34,001 nt of DNA from Saccoglossus kowalevskii (GCF_000003605.2 NW_003123412.1:360164-394164), one strand, 5' to 3'. Shown: positions 21,692-32,110, counted from the stretch's first letter. Notes: a model not told the origin generated them from the sequence alone. Made by a program: numbers and translations.

Positions 21692-21763
21692 AGTCTTGAC
21701 ATCAATTCCCTGGCACCCAAATGTATAAGGCCACAAAGCCGAGGGAAATACGACAGAACCATC
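21677..21763 (-). CDS. SerRS-like exon 16 (C-terminus)
   Basis: The exon is 28 codons plus stop after TTACTCAG. DGSVVFPSALWPY matches DGSVLVPPALQSY of SARS2. The final codons (TLEQD, stop at 21679-21677) lie inside the first unit of a 28-bp minisatellite that continues through the 3' UTR. Confidence 0.87.
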   Translation of the reverse strand, partial: DGSVVFPSALWPYTFGCQGIDVKTLEQD

Positions 21764-24700
21764 CTGAGTAAGAAAGTAAATACAGTTAAACAGAAACTAG
21801 CAATAACTTTTGAATGCACATTATGTATTATGTACCAAATTATTATTGACCAATTGTACAAGGTCACTTGATTGGCTCTTTGGAGTAAACGATAATTTTA
21901 GTTTCATAATTTAATTTAACTGGTTTTTTTAACTATCATTAAAATCTGATTCAACTGATTTGTTGATTGTGATCATAATATGATTTAACTGACATGTTGA
22001 GAATAAAAATGAAATATACATGTAAGGGAATCAATCAATTTGTGGACATATTTCACCTTTTGTTGGCAGTTTTCTAGCAAAATAGCTATAACAGATGGAA
22101 CACACATTGCTGTACCAAACACCTAGAGTTAAGAAGAAGAAACCATAATGTACAAAACTAAATAAGTGACAGATAATAAAGAAGAAAGAGAATGTTCTAC
22201 TCAATTAGGAATGTTGAATAGTGTTTGATCAAAGTCTCAGCAGTGCATTAATGTAGGACTTTTCACTGCTAGAAATGTTCATAATTTTATGATATTTGTG
22301 AAGACAAAATTCAGTAAATATATAAATTATCTAATATTGAACTCACCGTGTGACAATAATGTCGTTTACGACTGATTACAGCAGACTCTGATGGATTGCA
22401 TGGATATCTAAATTTTAATCTTCGACTTATAAAATCAGTGCAGTTATAAACAGATGCTACCTAATAAATAAAAAAAAAATACCATTCACAGTTACCGGTA
22501 TTTGAAAAAAACATATACTATATACTTTAAAATACTTTATTTTAGCTGGAATTAATTTTAGCTGAAAAGTCTTTTCAGGTGTTTTGTATGGAATTTATTT
22601 TCACTGATTTTTGACGAGTTGAATGTAAAATATAGCAAAAAAGGTATATTACATATATATCTAACACAGTAATTTTACTAAAATAAAATTAAAACATAAC
22701 TAACCTCTTGATACGTGTTCTGTGATGGTAACCACATCTGATNNNNNNNNNNNNNNNNNNNNNNNNNNNNNNNNNNNNNNNNNNNNNNNNNNGTGTTCTG
22801 TGATGGTAACCACATCTGTATGGCAGATTTTCTGTACATACATGGGTCTAACTGACCGATAGGTACATTCACCGTTCTAAAAGTACATGTAAACAACCAT
22901 ATAAAGTCACATTTTTGGCATTATCATAAAATTATTTTGTAATATAAATAATAAGAGTGTAATTTCCACAGATAACTGCAACATAATTTGTAACACTGAT
23001 ATTGTAAATCAGATTAAGCAGCAAATTTGAAGGGGAAGTCAAGGCTAACAACATAATGCTCCCCGACCAAAGAGCTTGGCAAATGTAAGAACATGCAATT
23101 TACAGTTTTTTTATATCACTTCTCATTCTCTAGATATTCAATTTTTCATCAATTTATGTAGACCGCCATCTTGATTCTTCAGCAAAGGATTATGGGTAAA
23201 GTATGGCAACATAGAATCTGTTGTCAGAAATTGAGAAAATGATTTCATCTATAGCATGGGAAATACTGATGCAAATTAGTTAGGCTTGACTTGCCCTTTA
23301 AGATTATGCAGCTTTATTCAAGGTGCATAGGCTGGAGTTGACAAGCAGATAGAATTTTTCATCAACTATTAAAAAAGTTGGCCAAGGAAGGCGTTCAAAT
23401 CTCACATCAACTGCAGCAGGTAGAGCTTCTAATGACTGAGCTATTACAGATTCTGATGGCGATTCAGGGAAAATACAGACATTAGGCATTAACTTATGTT
23501 CAGCACTGTGCACCGGCTGGCAATGCAACATATTACCAAATCTTCCAATGTTCCCATTTTTTTCACTCACCGAGAGTGGACGCGGTCACAAGTCGGCACC
23601 AGCGAAATTCTAAAGCCAATTGTTTAGTCAAAACCTAAGAAGTTAGCCAATTCGGTAGCAAGTTTGCAAATTGGCTGCCCCAATACAACACTCACTAATT
23701 GTGTGGGTTTATTGATATGAACATAATTCCACACTTTCTGGTGGTGTTTCTAAAATTTTATTTGTATTGTCACCACATGGTATATAGGTATATAGAATGA
23801 TACTAACCGCATATGTATGTTTAACTGAGAATAAAGATCCTGTAGAAATAATAAATATTCATCCATCAAGTGATTGCTTTCATCAAATGAATTATGAGTT
23901 ATGCCGCACAGCTGGACCTGTAAATAAATTTATCAGTCACTAATGGTAAATTACTTTTAGATTTCAAAAAATGTTCGCACTATCATGAATGAAAGTCTAA
24001 GATCGAATGAAAGAAAGCTTAGAAAGTACTTTAGTGTGCTGAGAGTACTGGAGGCATATTTAGAATTAATTCAAAATTTAAGATTAGCCTTTCAAACAAA
24101 AAGCTTGGCGACTAATGTAGGTCAATTATTTGAAAACCACAAAGTGTGATCCACAATATTCAATTGCTCACAGAAATAAATTTGAATGTACATCTGTGGT
24201 TTGCAGTATAATTTGCAGTCCAAAGCAGTTGTGCCACAAGCTCAATCAATTTGTTAGGTTTGATGAAAAAACATGTTATATGGAAACCAATGCCATGGAA
24301 ACCAATGCCATGGAAACCACATTAAACTAGCATTCTACAGTTTATTACTTTGGCATACATGTATAATTAAATATTCGATTCAATTTTTCTTAAAATCTCA
24401 CCATACTTGATTGCTGCATACTGCATAAACTTGAGAATGTCTTGCTCTCTGAAATGAAATTGTTGAATTGAAGAAATTCCCCAAAAAATGAGAATGAAAA
24501 GTTTTATTAGAAGAGAAAATATTCATGAAACTAATTGATGATTTATTTCTGTAATTTTGAAAAAAAATGTGATGAATTTGTCACTTTGATTTGAAAGACT
24601 TCGATAATATCTTTTGAAACAAAAACTAGAATATCAAAATAAAAGAATATTCTACCTTTTGATGGATCATAATTACGACCAAATGTAAAGCACCTGAGAA

Positions 24701-27700
24701 TAAAAAAAAATCAAAAAAAAAATATTATCATATTAAATAACTTTGGACAAGGGAAAGGAAAATAGACACATGGCTGTTGAGCTAAAGTAAGGATAAATTG
24801 CTGTTTAATTTCAACCGAGACAAATTTCAGTGAAAATCATGAAATTTTGAAGAAGTGAAAACTTCTCTGGGGTCTTATGATGAGAAGTGTCAGAGACGAA
24901 TGCCATAAAGTCGTCAATTCGTGAAAATTTCTAGCAGTGACACTGGCAATTAATCGGCTCACAGTATGTCAACAGAATCGATTTCAATGACGAGAAAATG
25001 TACACCATACCTATGCGGTAAACTGTCATATTCAAAAACAGCCATCATGTAATTAGCTAATGAAAAAAAATAAAAAAGTTTTACAATATCGGTGCTAAGT
25101 AAGCAATACACATGCACCTACAAAGAAAGTTCATTCACAATGCGCATATGTTTAAAGTGAGAAAATAACATAATAAATATTAATATTAATATCAAATAAC
25201 AGGATTGTCATACAAACATTCAAATCACTCAAAATTAGGACATTTAACACAATTTAGAACAATTTGTTTCAACTGAAACTGCCATGTAACATTCAAATGA
25301 TTAATTTTGTCGATCCTAGGGGGTCTGGTATTCATATGCAAATTAAATATTCTTGCTATATAAATTACTTTTTCTGCACAATATATTAATTATCTTGGAT
25401 ATTATTTATCTCACATCAATAGATGGAAATACTTGCATTGTAACAACATTTGTTTGTTTCTTGATACTACAAACGTAAAACATTTTTAAAGGTTTTCAGT
25501 CAGTATTGTGCATGCTCACCATGACCAGTATGTTGACACCAGACTTATAGATACCGAAATGTTAGCCTGTCTCATTGATCCTTCACGTATAGGTGAAATG
25601 AGAGATGATGAATCGTGTAATCATGTATCTATACATGACACTTGCTACGAATATTTCCTTGTTAACAAGTGCATGATGACTTCCTGATCTCAATTCACTC
25701 TATGGTGAAGGTAACCACAACTTGTGCCATTGCTGTGTCATAGTGGCTATGGGCATTCTAGAACTTCCCTAGCAGCATGTGTTATAATCTGATCTGATTC
25801 AGCAACAGAATCTCCATTGCAGCCAAGACTGTACACTCTTTGCAACAGCTGTGTCACAAGCTTTGTGCTTATGTTTTAAATAACATGACCATGATGAAAT
25901 CAAGGCCGGTTTTATTCAGTGATATAATTATTCACTACATAAATGTGCTATACACCACTTACCAGCCAATGACATAATGGAGACTCCAGCAAGATGTAGA
26001 ACATCATCACTAGCGATAACAGAGTAAACCTATCAGGAGATAGAAAGTATATAAATTTCAAATAACGTAAAATTAAATCAGTTCATTGTGCTGTGGTACC
26101 AGGTACTTATCATGCATTTTTATGATTGGTCACATGGTTCACTGGACAGATTGGTTTAAAGAAAAAACAAAAGTGATAATTTGGAAACTTATCTGAGGTT
26201 TGAAGAAATCTGATTCCTTGCTGTGCTATCCATTTAACAAATCAAAAGCTAAGTGGTAATGTTACGATTAATGGATTTTCTATAAAAAAAAATCAAAATC
26301 TCCTTCTTCAGAACCACTAGGCACATTGATCTGAAATTGCATTTTAGTATTTATCTACCAAGGGCATTAGAGTTTACATATCATTAAGTCACATGGTTTG
26401 GCAGCCATCTTGAATTGAATACAAATGGAAACGAGCTCAATTACTCTTACTATCCTGGAGTTTAAAAAGTTTAATTTAACAAAAAGTGACATAAAAATCA
26501 AATTTATCGTAATCACATTGATGTGATATTTAGTATGTTACATCATCTTTGTTAATTTAAAAAATCCTCTCCTACAACAACACAAGACAAAAGCCGCCCA
26601 CGGCGCCAATGTTGTGCCTTTAAAGGCCCAATTCATTTGCCCCAGGCAAGTGTTTATGCTATGCTAATGTGTCCTGTTACCCACTTGCATAACCTATGTT
26701 TACAGAAACTCATAGTTTATTTACAAGCTGATAGCACTAATACTCATAAACATCATAGTGTATAACAGGCATGTCAGACTTGCACAGACCTGAGCACATT
26801 CAAGTTTTCAACATTTCGTTGAACAAATACTGTTATAATAGTTGCAAATTTTTCATTTTACGATAAATCATGTATTATATTGTTTCTCTCAAGATACAGT
26901 TTGAATACAAATATTAAAACATGATAACAAAATTTATTTTATTTTACAACATTTTATTTTATTAAGAAAAATACAACAAATAAACAAGAGACTGTATGCA
27001 AGGGTAGGCAAACGCCAGGATTTATTGAATTCAGGCAAGACAGAAGTCATGTAATAATGATAACATCTAACTTTTCTCAAGTGTAGAATTTTGCATATTT
27101 TTATAAATTTTTCTATAATTTCTTTCTATAATTAAATATACATAAAAATATGCAAAAAGTTAAGCAGATTTATTTAATACAGAAGACAAATGTGGACTTT
27201 GGTATTCAAGGGTTGACTATACCTGTGATGGATCCTCCAGTTCTAATCCACATCCTTCCTAATAAAAACACAACATAAAAAAAATGTCAATATTGTCATT
27301 TAGTAGCTCATAGTTCTGCAATTTACAAACCATGAGGAAAAGAACATTTTTTTTTGGTTTTGACTTTTCACCCATCAAAGATCAAAAATCAAGGTACGTA
27401 AGATTTAATTGGAAATGATCAGTGTTATAGGACAATACCCTGGCCCATAAAGTACTAGGATGTGTGATCGTTAAATTACTTGAAAGCTTACTATATTGTT
27501 AAATACACATTCTTAAACACGGCTCTTTTGAGCATTTTAGGTAATTCCCTCAGATGCTTGTGGATTAACTAACTTCTAGTGAGTATCGCATAGTTATTTT
27601 CCAATTCTTGTTACTTACAAACACTGAAGCAAGGTGAACTATACACAACTGCATTTGTAAACATATGGGCAATATGTTTAAATCGTTCCGTAAACTTATT

Positions 27701-30700
27701 CTATCAGAAGATGACTAAAAGAATCTGTTGTATCACTCATCGCTAACAGTTACACGAAAAGTCAACTCTGCTGTCACCCTGGATTATTTAAATTCTAGTC
27801 TTGTTTTCCTTAGTAATTATCATTGTTTATAATCTTTGAAATAAATGATGGCAGCATCTATGTTATTTTTAGTCATAAAGAAATCCCTCCTACAACAACA
27901 ATGCGAAACAAAAGCCGCCTGCAGTACAGATGTTGTGCATTCAACCCTTTGATCTTTAGCCCTTGACTTCAAAGGCAAATATTTTCACCTTTCACAACAA
28001 AATCAAACCAAATTTTTTTTCAGACAATGGAAAGTACACAAAATGTTGCCTCAAGATGTTGTCAGTATTTGTTTACAATTTTTACAGTAGTTTACAATAA
28101 AATTTACAATACCCAGCATGCAATGCGAAAGTTCTTACCACTATAATAGGCTTGAACATCTCTGGACAGCAGAGATGTAAACAATTATTTTCTTTTAATT
28201 TGTCAGACATCCAAAACAGCAGACCTTGCTCAAGTAAAGCAGCCTCCTTTTTGAGATAACATACACCAGGTTGAACATGAGAATGTCTGCAAAACAAAAG
28301 AAATATGGCACTATTAAAACAAATCGTTCATCGCAACAATTTGCGGCAACTTTATAGTCTATAGCACACATATATAGGTATTAATAAACTAAATGCATAA
28401 GATACATCATAAAATCTCAGGAACTGACATGTTAAATGGTAAAAATATTACTAGGGTGAGTCAAAAAGTTATGCAATTCACTTTATTTCATATTTGAAAT
28501 CCGAAATAACAATAACTGACATTTTACTTTTACTTTAGTTTTATATGTATTGTACTTTATTACTAACATTTTATTGCTGTCAACCAATGGAAATTATTTC
28601 TAAGGATGCAATAAATTCATTATTATTATTATTATTATTATTAAGTTTTGATAAGAATAACTGAAAATTTTCGTAGTTTCAGGGATGATTATATCATTTA
28701 CGTATTGACATATTTTGTTTCTTACTTTTTAGGTTTTCAGATTTGTAAGAAAAATTCAAATTGGCTACCCCCCCTTAGAGTTGTATAAAAATAAATAGCA
28801 CTGATTGAATTTCTTGTTGCTAAGACAGAAACCCCTGTAGGCATTCACAGATGATTACAAAATGTCTTTGATGACAATACTTTACATTATAGCAATGTAT
28901 GCTGGTTGGTCCATTGTCTGAAAGATGAAAAAGTGACAACTGTGAGTGCAAAGGTCATTAGGAAATTAGGATGCTCAAGTTGTCATTCTGGTTGATAACT
29001 AGCCAAAAGGAAAAAAATAAGTTATGAGACCTACACAATGTACATTGAGACCCTGACGAGGCTCAGAGCAAGAATCGAGTAAGATCCAACTTGCCAATCG
29101 ACAATTATCTGCATGCGAATAATCAACCACACACAAGCATCTGGACAAGGGGGACTCATTTGGGTGGACAACTTTACCACATCCTCATTACTCACCAGGT
29201 TTAGCACCTTCAGACTATCATCTCTTCAGCCCCATGAAAGTGGGTTTGAAAGGCAAATATTATTCCAGTGACAAGGAAGTGAAAACTGTAGTGAAGAAGT
29301 GGTTCAATAAACAGTCAACAGAATTTGACAGGGCAGAAATACATGCTCTCATTCAAAGGTGGAACATGGGATGTGATCCACAGAGGACCAGCTTCATTTT
29401 AATGTGTGGTATATGTTCCTGTGTTGGTAATTATACCTGTTCTGAACAAAATGGCATTACTTTTTGGCTCACCCTTGTAGATTCTAAAATTATGTGGTTT
29501 ATGTAAAATTATAAGCCATATTACAGATCCAACCACAAAACAGAATGACATAAATATCACACGACAGGATAGTGCAATCTCTCGCACAAAAATAAAATGA
29601 CCAACACACAGTTGGTCTGTTAAAATCAAACCACTAAAATATATTATGTGCATAACAATATTTAAACACTTACTCAAAGGACAGGACATCCAAGACTTTT
29701 CCCAGAACCACATGGTTTTTGATCCATGGTTGTAATTTTAGCTGATCACCAAATCTATGTGTTATAAGTTCAGTCATACCAGATGGCTATGAAGTAAATA
29801 ACACTAATCAAGCACTGAAATGTGAGCGTTCTTTCATTCTTACATTGAGATGTGGTTCAGGTTGAGCCAAAATGCTGGCTGGCTGTACATATGCAAACAG
29901 GTAGCACCTAGAAAGCTGGCTATGCATATGTGAACAGCACCTAGACATCTGGCTATGCATATGCGAACAGCACCTAGACAGCTGGTTATGCATGAATTTT
30001 TAGTCAACAAAAAATACATGATCAATTCAAAATTCAATTTCTAGCTAATTTGCATATTATCATAAATATATGTCTTGATACATGTGACCAGGTGTTTACT
30101 TAGGTGGTATCACAAAGAAGACTTTAGTTCAGTGTGAGTTAATATATAGCCATGGGAAAAAAATGCAGCACTTTCCCTTTGACGTTAATTTCGTGTTTGA
30201 ATATTTGCATTCATTATTGTCAACTTGGTAAAAATGCAGAGGAGTTCTTCTGCTACAATTTTATTGCATCTTCAAGATCAGATTTTTTATAAAATGTTAG
30301 CTTTTATATAGTGATATATACCAACTGAGGGAAAGGTGTGTACTTACCGTGTTAGAATGTGTAAAGTTTGGGAGTTTCAGTACAATATTGTATAATTCTT
30401 CAGATACATTAGAATATAAACTCTATAAAAATATAGAATAGATATGGAAGTTTATTTTTAGTGGTTGCAGAGAAATTTCACTAGGTTTTAAATTGTCTAG
30501 TTTGTGAAAAAAAAACAATACTTGACCTTAATACCAGAGATAATGTATGGTAGCTAGGCTTAAAATAAATAGAAATGCTGTTTTTAGCAGTACCACATGT
30601 TAACACCAGCATTAGGTAGTTACTAATATCTTAGTTATCATATGCGCAATTGCAGTAAGAATAGAAATTTTTATAGTTACTACAAAAAAGTGAACGAGTG

Positions 30701-32110
30701 TGAAAAGTTGAAAAGCAAGCTGTATGCATCGGAAGAATCACATCACGGTTTATATTGGTAAAACAGTAGAATTGTGTACATCAGCGTTCTGGTGACAGTC
30801 ATGCTGGTAAAAACCAGACCATCTTTACGCTTACTTTAATTTTTTTCAATTCATTTCGTAGCCGTTTACTTTCATCTTTCATTTGTTGTATTTCATCAGA
30901 AGTTGAGTTTTCCTGTAAGTAACATTAAACAAGTCATAGTAAAGAAAACTGAAACAAGTCGGCCATTTTGAAACAACACTTGAAATGAATATATGACTTT
31001 TGTATATGCAATACAAGATATATACGATAGTGGAACAGCAATTAGTAAAAACAAAACGACAACCAGTCGGCCATTTTGAATCTGATCTGAAAAACAAAAA
31101 GTTTGAATTAAATCTGACATGCACAAAGAGATCCAGTTGAGGAGTTGCAGAGATGCTTGAATTCGATTGTGATACAAATGCATTGATGCATGTCAGAGAT
31201 ATGGCTCAGAACAAAAAACATTAAAACAAAATGGCCACCAGTCAGCCATTTTGATTGCATGATGGTGAATCTACAGAATTTAAACAAAATTTGACCATGC
31301 ACGACCCAGATTAGGTTTTCTTATATGACAGAAATGCTTGATTTTGATGAATTTTTAACTTGACCATCAACAAAGATTTATATACTGGTATATTAGTCAC
31401 TGACCTGTTTGACCTTTTTCACTAACTGATTCACTTTTTTCTTCTGAATTTCAAGTTGGTCAACTGCAACCTTGTGCTGTTGCATATCCTTCCATAGAGA
31501 TGCCTACATTTGAAAGGTGTACGTGTTTGTATAGAATGCAAATTATTTTACTATATTAAGTGTTCTATCAATTAGTAGTGCATGCGCTTACACAATGATG
31601 TATCTGAAACTTTATTGTATTTTAAAAATCCAGATCCTAAACAGGATATGATTTCAATAAAGGCATTATTATTATTATTATTATTATTATTGATCAGGAT
31701 GCGTACATACCATGATGCTATTTGTTAATAAAACTGTCGCTTCATTTAATTTATATATTATCCACATTTGAGTGGGCCATGGTGGTAATTGTTTTACCTC
31801 CATAGACAGGGAATTATCATAACTCTTAATAGTTGCTTACCAAAGCTTTGAAATCAATCAACGTATTCCTGGCTTTCACATTCCTTTCCATTAAATCGAT
31901 ATTATTCATAATACCGCTGATATCAATGTCTGGTCGACTGATAAAGGGCACCCTCTCTCCTTTGCTGACCGGCGTGTACAACGTAGAAGATGATCTACAG
32001 ATGAAAGCATTCACTTGACGGCAAGCAATGTGGATCATATAAACACGATCGTTGATCACACCATGGAATAACCTTAAGTTATGACATAAATGAATTATCG
32101 GCGAAGCCAT
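21677..32110 (-). CDS. SLIMP-like mitochondrial seryl-tRNA synthetase paralogue, probably catalytically inactive, 16 coding exons
   Basis: Exons, 5' to 3': 32110-31841, 31503-31405, 30912-30835, 30422-30348, 29786-29674, 28286-28139, 27258-27223, 26029-25963, 25056-25011, 24693-24656, 24448-24402, 23917-23808, 22876-22705 (split by an N gap), 22460-22347, 22122-22057, 21763-21677. They join in frame to about 495 aa; human SARS2 is 518 aa. Landmarks of mitochondrial SerRS follow in order: a targeting-like N-terminus, a charged coiled-coil tRNA-binding arm (residues ~91-149), LKLPNFTH, EGCG near 262, YNCTDF.SRR near 412, and LLENCQQKDGSVV near 460. The active site is altered. The serine-binding T-x-E after LAG is VSI (289-291), the motif 2 R-x-E region reads RNYDPS (317-322), and the motif 3 Arg is Ser455. 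Loss of ATP and serine contacts with an intact frame fits a SLIMP-type pseudoenzyme. A fast-evolving true SARS2 is the less likely alternative. Confidence 0.87.
22057..22122 (-). CDS. SerRS-like exon 15 (degenerate motif 3)
   Basis: The exon is 22 codons in phase 0 between CTCTAG and GTGAAA. FGTAMCVPSVIAILLENCQQ aligns with [20 protein letters not shown]. The class II motif 3 Arg, which contacts ATP, is Ser here. Confidence 0.88.
22347..22460 (-). CDS. SerRS-like exon 14
   Basis: The exon is 38 codons in phase 0 between TTATTAG and GTGAGT. VASVYNCTDFISRRLKFRY keeps the family block VTSASNCTDFQSRRL, so the fold is conserved although catalytic contacts elsewhere are lost. Confidence 0.9.
22524..22645. 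mobile_element. CTGTAAA MITE, left-end fragment
   Basis: It is close to the first half of the 17806 copy (actttaaaatactttatttt, ggaattaattttagctgaa) but lacks the right inverted end. It lies in the intron between SerRS-like exons 13 and 14. Confidence 0.55.
22705..22876 (-). CDS. SerRS-like exon 13, interrupted by an assembly gap
   Basis: In the assembly the exon contains 50 N (22743-22792), flanked on both sides by the same 26 bases. Collapsing that duplicate gives a 94-nt exon that fits phase 2 in and phase 0 out exactly. It encodes VPIGQLDPCMYRKSAIQMWL then NTYQE, matching the [20 protein letters not shown] block. The gap is probably an unmerged contig overlap rather than missing sequence. 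Confidence 0.82.
22743..22792. other. Assembly gap (50 N) inside SerRS-like exon 13
   Basis: The 26 bases before and after the gap are the same (gtgttctgtgatggtaacca then catctg). The two sides differ only in the 2 bases next to the N. The gap therefore looks like a failed overlap between two contigs. Confidence 0.9.
23808..23917 (-). CDS. SerRS-like exon 12
   Basis: The exon is 110 nt, phase 0 to phase 2, between TTTACAG and GTTAGT. CGITHNSFDESNHLMDEYLL aligns with [20 protein letters not shown] of SARS2. Confidence 0.85.
24005..24270. repeat. Dispersed repeat family, copy 2
   Basis: It matches 4150-4385 in patches. Copy 2 lies in the intron between SerRS-like exons 11 and 12, and is followed by three atggaaaccaatgcc units (about 24279-24318). 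Confidence 0.65.
24402..24448 (-). CDS. SerRS-like exon 11 (degenerate motif 2, loop and second strand)
   Basis: The exon is 47 nt, restoring phase 0, with a GTGAGA donor. TFSSLCSMQQSSMVQL replaces GLYRVHHFTKVEMF of SARS2. The Arg of the motif 2 loop is absent and the motif-ending Glu becomes Gln. Confidence 0.8.
24656..24693 (-). CDS. SerRS-like exon 10 (degenerate motif 2, first strand)
   Basis: The exon is 38 nt, encoding CFTFGRNYDPSK between split codons. The counterpart in active SerRS is the C-[YF]-R-A-E strand. Neither that Arg nor the Glu is present. Confidence 0.8.
25011..25056 (-). CDS. SerRS-like exon 9
   Basis: The exon is 46 nt. It completes an Ala codon and then encodes NYMMAVFEYDSLPHR, matching the YFMDHTVAFRDLPVR block before motif 2. 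Donor GTATGG. Confidence 0.83.
25963..26029 (-). CDS. SerRS-like exon 8 (degenerate serine-recognition motif)
   Basis: The exon is 67 nt, phase 0 to phase 1. LHLAGVSIMSLA aligns with LNLAGTAEVGLAG of active SARS2. The T-x-E residues that bind the serine amino group are replaced by V-S-I. Confidence 0.85.
26555..26640. repeat. Dispersed repeat pair with 27885-27965
   Basis: tcctacaacaacacaagaca, aaagccgccca and tgttgtgc here match ctcctacaacaacaatgcga, aaagccgcctg and tgttgtgc at 27885-27965. Both are in introns of the SerRS-like gene. Confidence 0.65.
27223..27258 (-). CDS. SerRS-like exon 7 (12-codon micro-exon)
   Basis: The exon is 36 nt in phase 0 between TTATTAG and GTATAG. It encodes EGCGLELEDPSQ, matching FEGCGMTPNANPSQ of SARS2. 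The short match is specific and the phase fits both neighbours. Confidence 0.85.
28139..28286 (-). CDS. SerRS-like exon 6 (motif 1 region)
   Basis: The exon is 148 nt and restores phase 0. GVCYLKKEAALLEQGLLFWM aligns with [20 protein letters not shown] of SARS2. The downstream Pro-containing motif 1 strand is recognisable (LCCPEMFKPIIV). Confidence 0.85.
28600..28643 (+). repeat. AATAAA-like tail and (TTA)n tract inside the mariner relic
   Basis: gcaataaattca is followed by eight TTA units. The same arrangement occurs at 31625-31692, suggesting a retroelement tail nested in the older mariner copy. Confidence 0.4.
29105..29420 (+). pseudogene. Mariner transposase fragment, frameshifted
   Basis: One frame reads LHANNQPHTSIWT, where the family has L-H-D-N-A-R-P-H-T; the catalytic Asp is already lost. 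After a frameshift near 29160 the text continues as HPHYSPGLAPSDYHLFSP, the block with the third catalytic Asp. It then runs as MKVGLKGKYYSSDKEVKTVV and an IQRWN ending near 29366. The mixed frames and missing N-terminus make it non-functional. Confidence 0.85.
29674..29786 (-). CDS. SerRS-like exon 5
   Basis: The exon is 113 nt, phase 0 in and phase 2 out, between TTCATAG and GTAAGT. VVLGKVLDVLSFE corresponds to the HLEIGEKLDII segment preceding the class II core. Confidence 0.8.
29874..29992. repeat. 33-bp tandem repeat, about 3.4 units
   Basis: gctggctatgcatatgcgaa then cagcacctagaca repeats, with a first unit lengthened to 37 bp. It lies just upstream of SerRS-like exon 5 on the minus strand. 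Confidence 0.8.
30348..30422 (-). CDS. SerRS-like exon 4
   Basis: The exon is 25 codons in phase 0 between TATAG and GTAAGT. SEELYNIVLKLPNFTHSNT matches the SARS2 block EEQFYLQALKLPNQTHPDV, the junction between the arm and the catalytic core. Confidence 0.88.
30835..30912 (-). CDS. SerRS-like exon 3 (tRNA-binding arm)
   Basis: The exon is 26 codons in phase 0 between TTACAG and GTAAGC. It continues the coiled coil as its second helix (DEIQQMKDESKRLRNELKKI). Confidence 0.8.
30945..31265. repeat. Three spaced copies of a 'ccagtcggccattttgaat' repeat
   Basis: caagtcggccattttgaaac (near 30955), ccagtcggccattttgaatc (near 31064) and ccagtcagccattttgattg (near 31237) recur with related flanks. 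The last copy is palindromic with an upstream aaaatggcc. It fills most of the SerRS-like intron between exons 2 and 3. Confidence 0.6.
31405..31503 (-). CDS. SerRS-like exon 2 (tRNA-binding arm)
   Basis: The exon is 33 codons in phase 0 between AATGTAG and GTCAGT. It has a heptad-like charged sequence (ASLWKDMQQHKVAVDQLEIQ and a Lys-rich run), corresponding to the first helix of the SerRS N-terminal coiled coil. Confidence 0.8.
31625..31692 (+). mobile_element. Possible retroelement 3' tail ending in (ATT)n
   Basis: Sequence ending atttcaataaaggc runs straight into about nine ATT units, as in 3' ends of CR1/L2-like LINEs or their SINEs. It lies in the intron between SerRS-like exons 1 and 2. 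Confidence 0.35.
31841..32110 (-). CDS. SerRS-like exon 1 (N-terminus, probable mitochondrial presequence)
   Basis: The exon is 90 codons from the ATG at 32110 to a GTAAGC donor. The start MASPIIHLCHNLRLFH has Arg/His and no acidic residues for its first 20 positions, as mitochondrial presequences do. An in-frame ATG at 32209 would add 33 aa (MFWFLRLLCTVV...), but it has a poor Kozak context (T at -3, T at +4), whereas 32110 has G at +4. The PDIDISGI segment corresponds to the PQLDIE block of SARS2. Confidence 0.75.

Larger units (their letters stand above)
28451..29477 (+). mobile_element. Degraded mariner-type DNA transposon in SerRS-like intron 5
   Basis: The ends are inverted (AGGGTGAGTCAAAAAGTTAT at left, with a near-identical complement ending ...CTCACCCTTG at right). 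Both are flanked by TA, the mariner target duplication. The inside encodes recognisable C-terminal transposase text on the plus strand. At about 1.03 kb it is shorter than a usual ~1.3-kb mariner and has also acquired an ATT-tailed insertion. It lies between exons 5 and 6 of the host gene and is presumably spliced out. Confidence 0.85.

Noticed and set aside
30879..31302. Overlapping frames of 64-95 codons on the minus strand
   Set aside because: They arise from the 'ggccattttgaat' repeats in an intron. Only the 26 codons at 30835-30912 are supported as coding.
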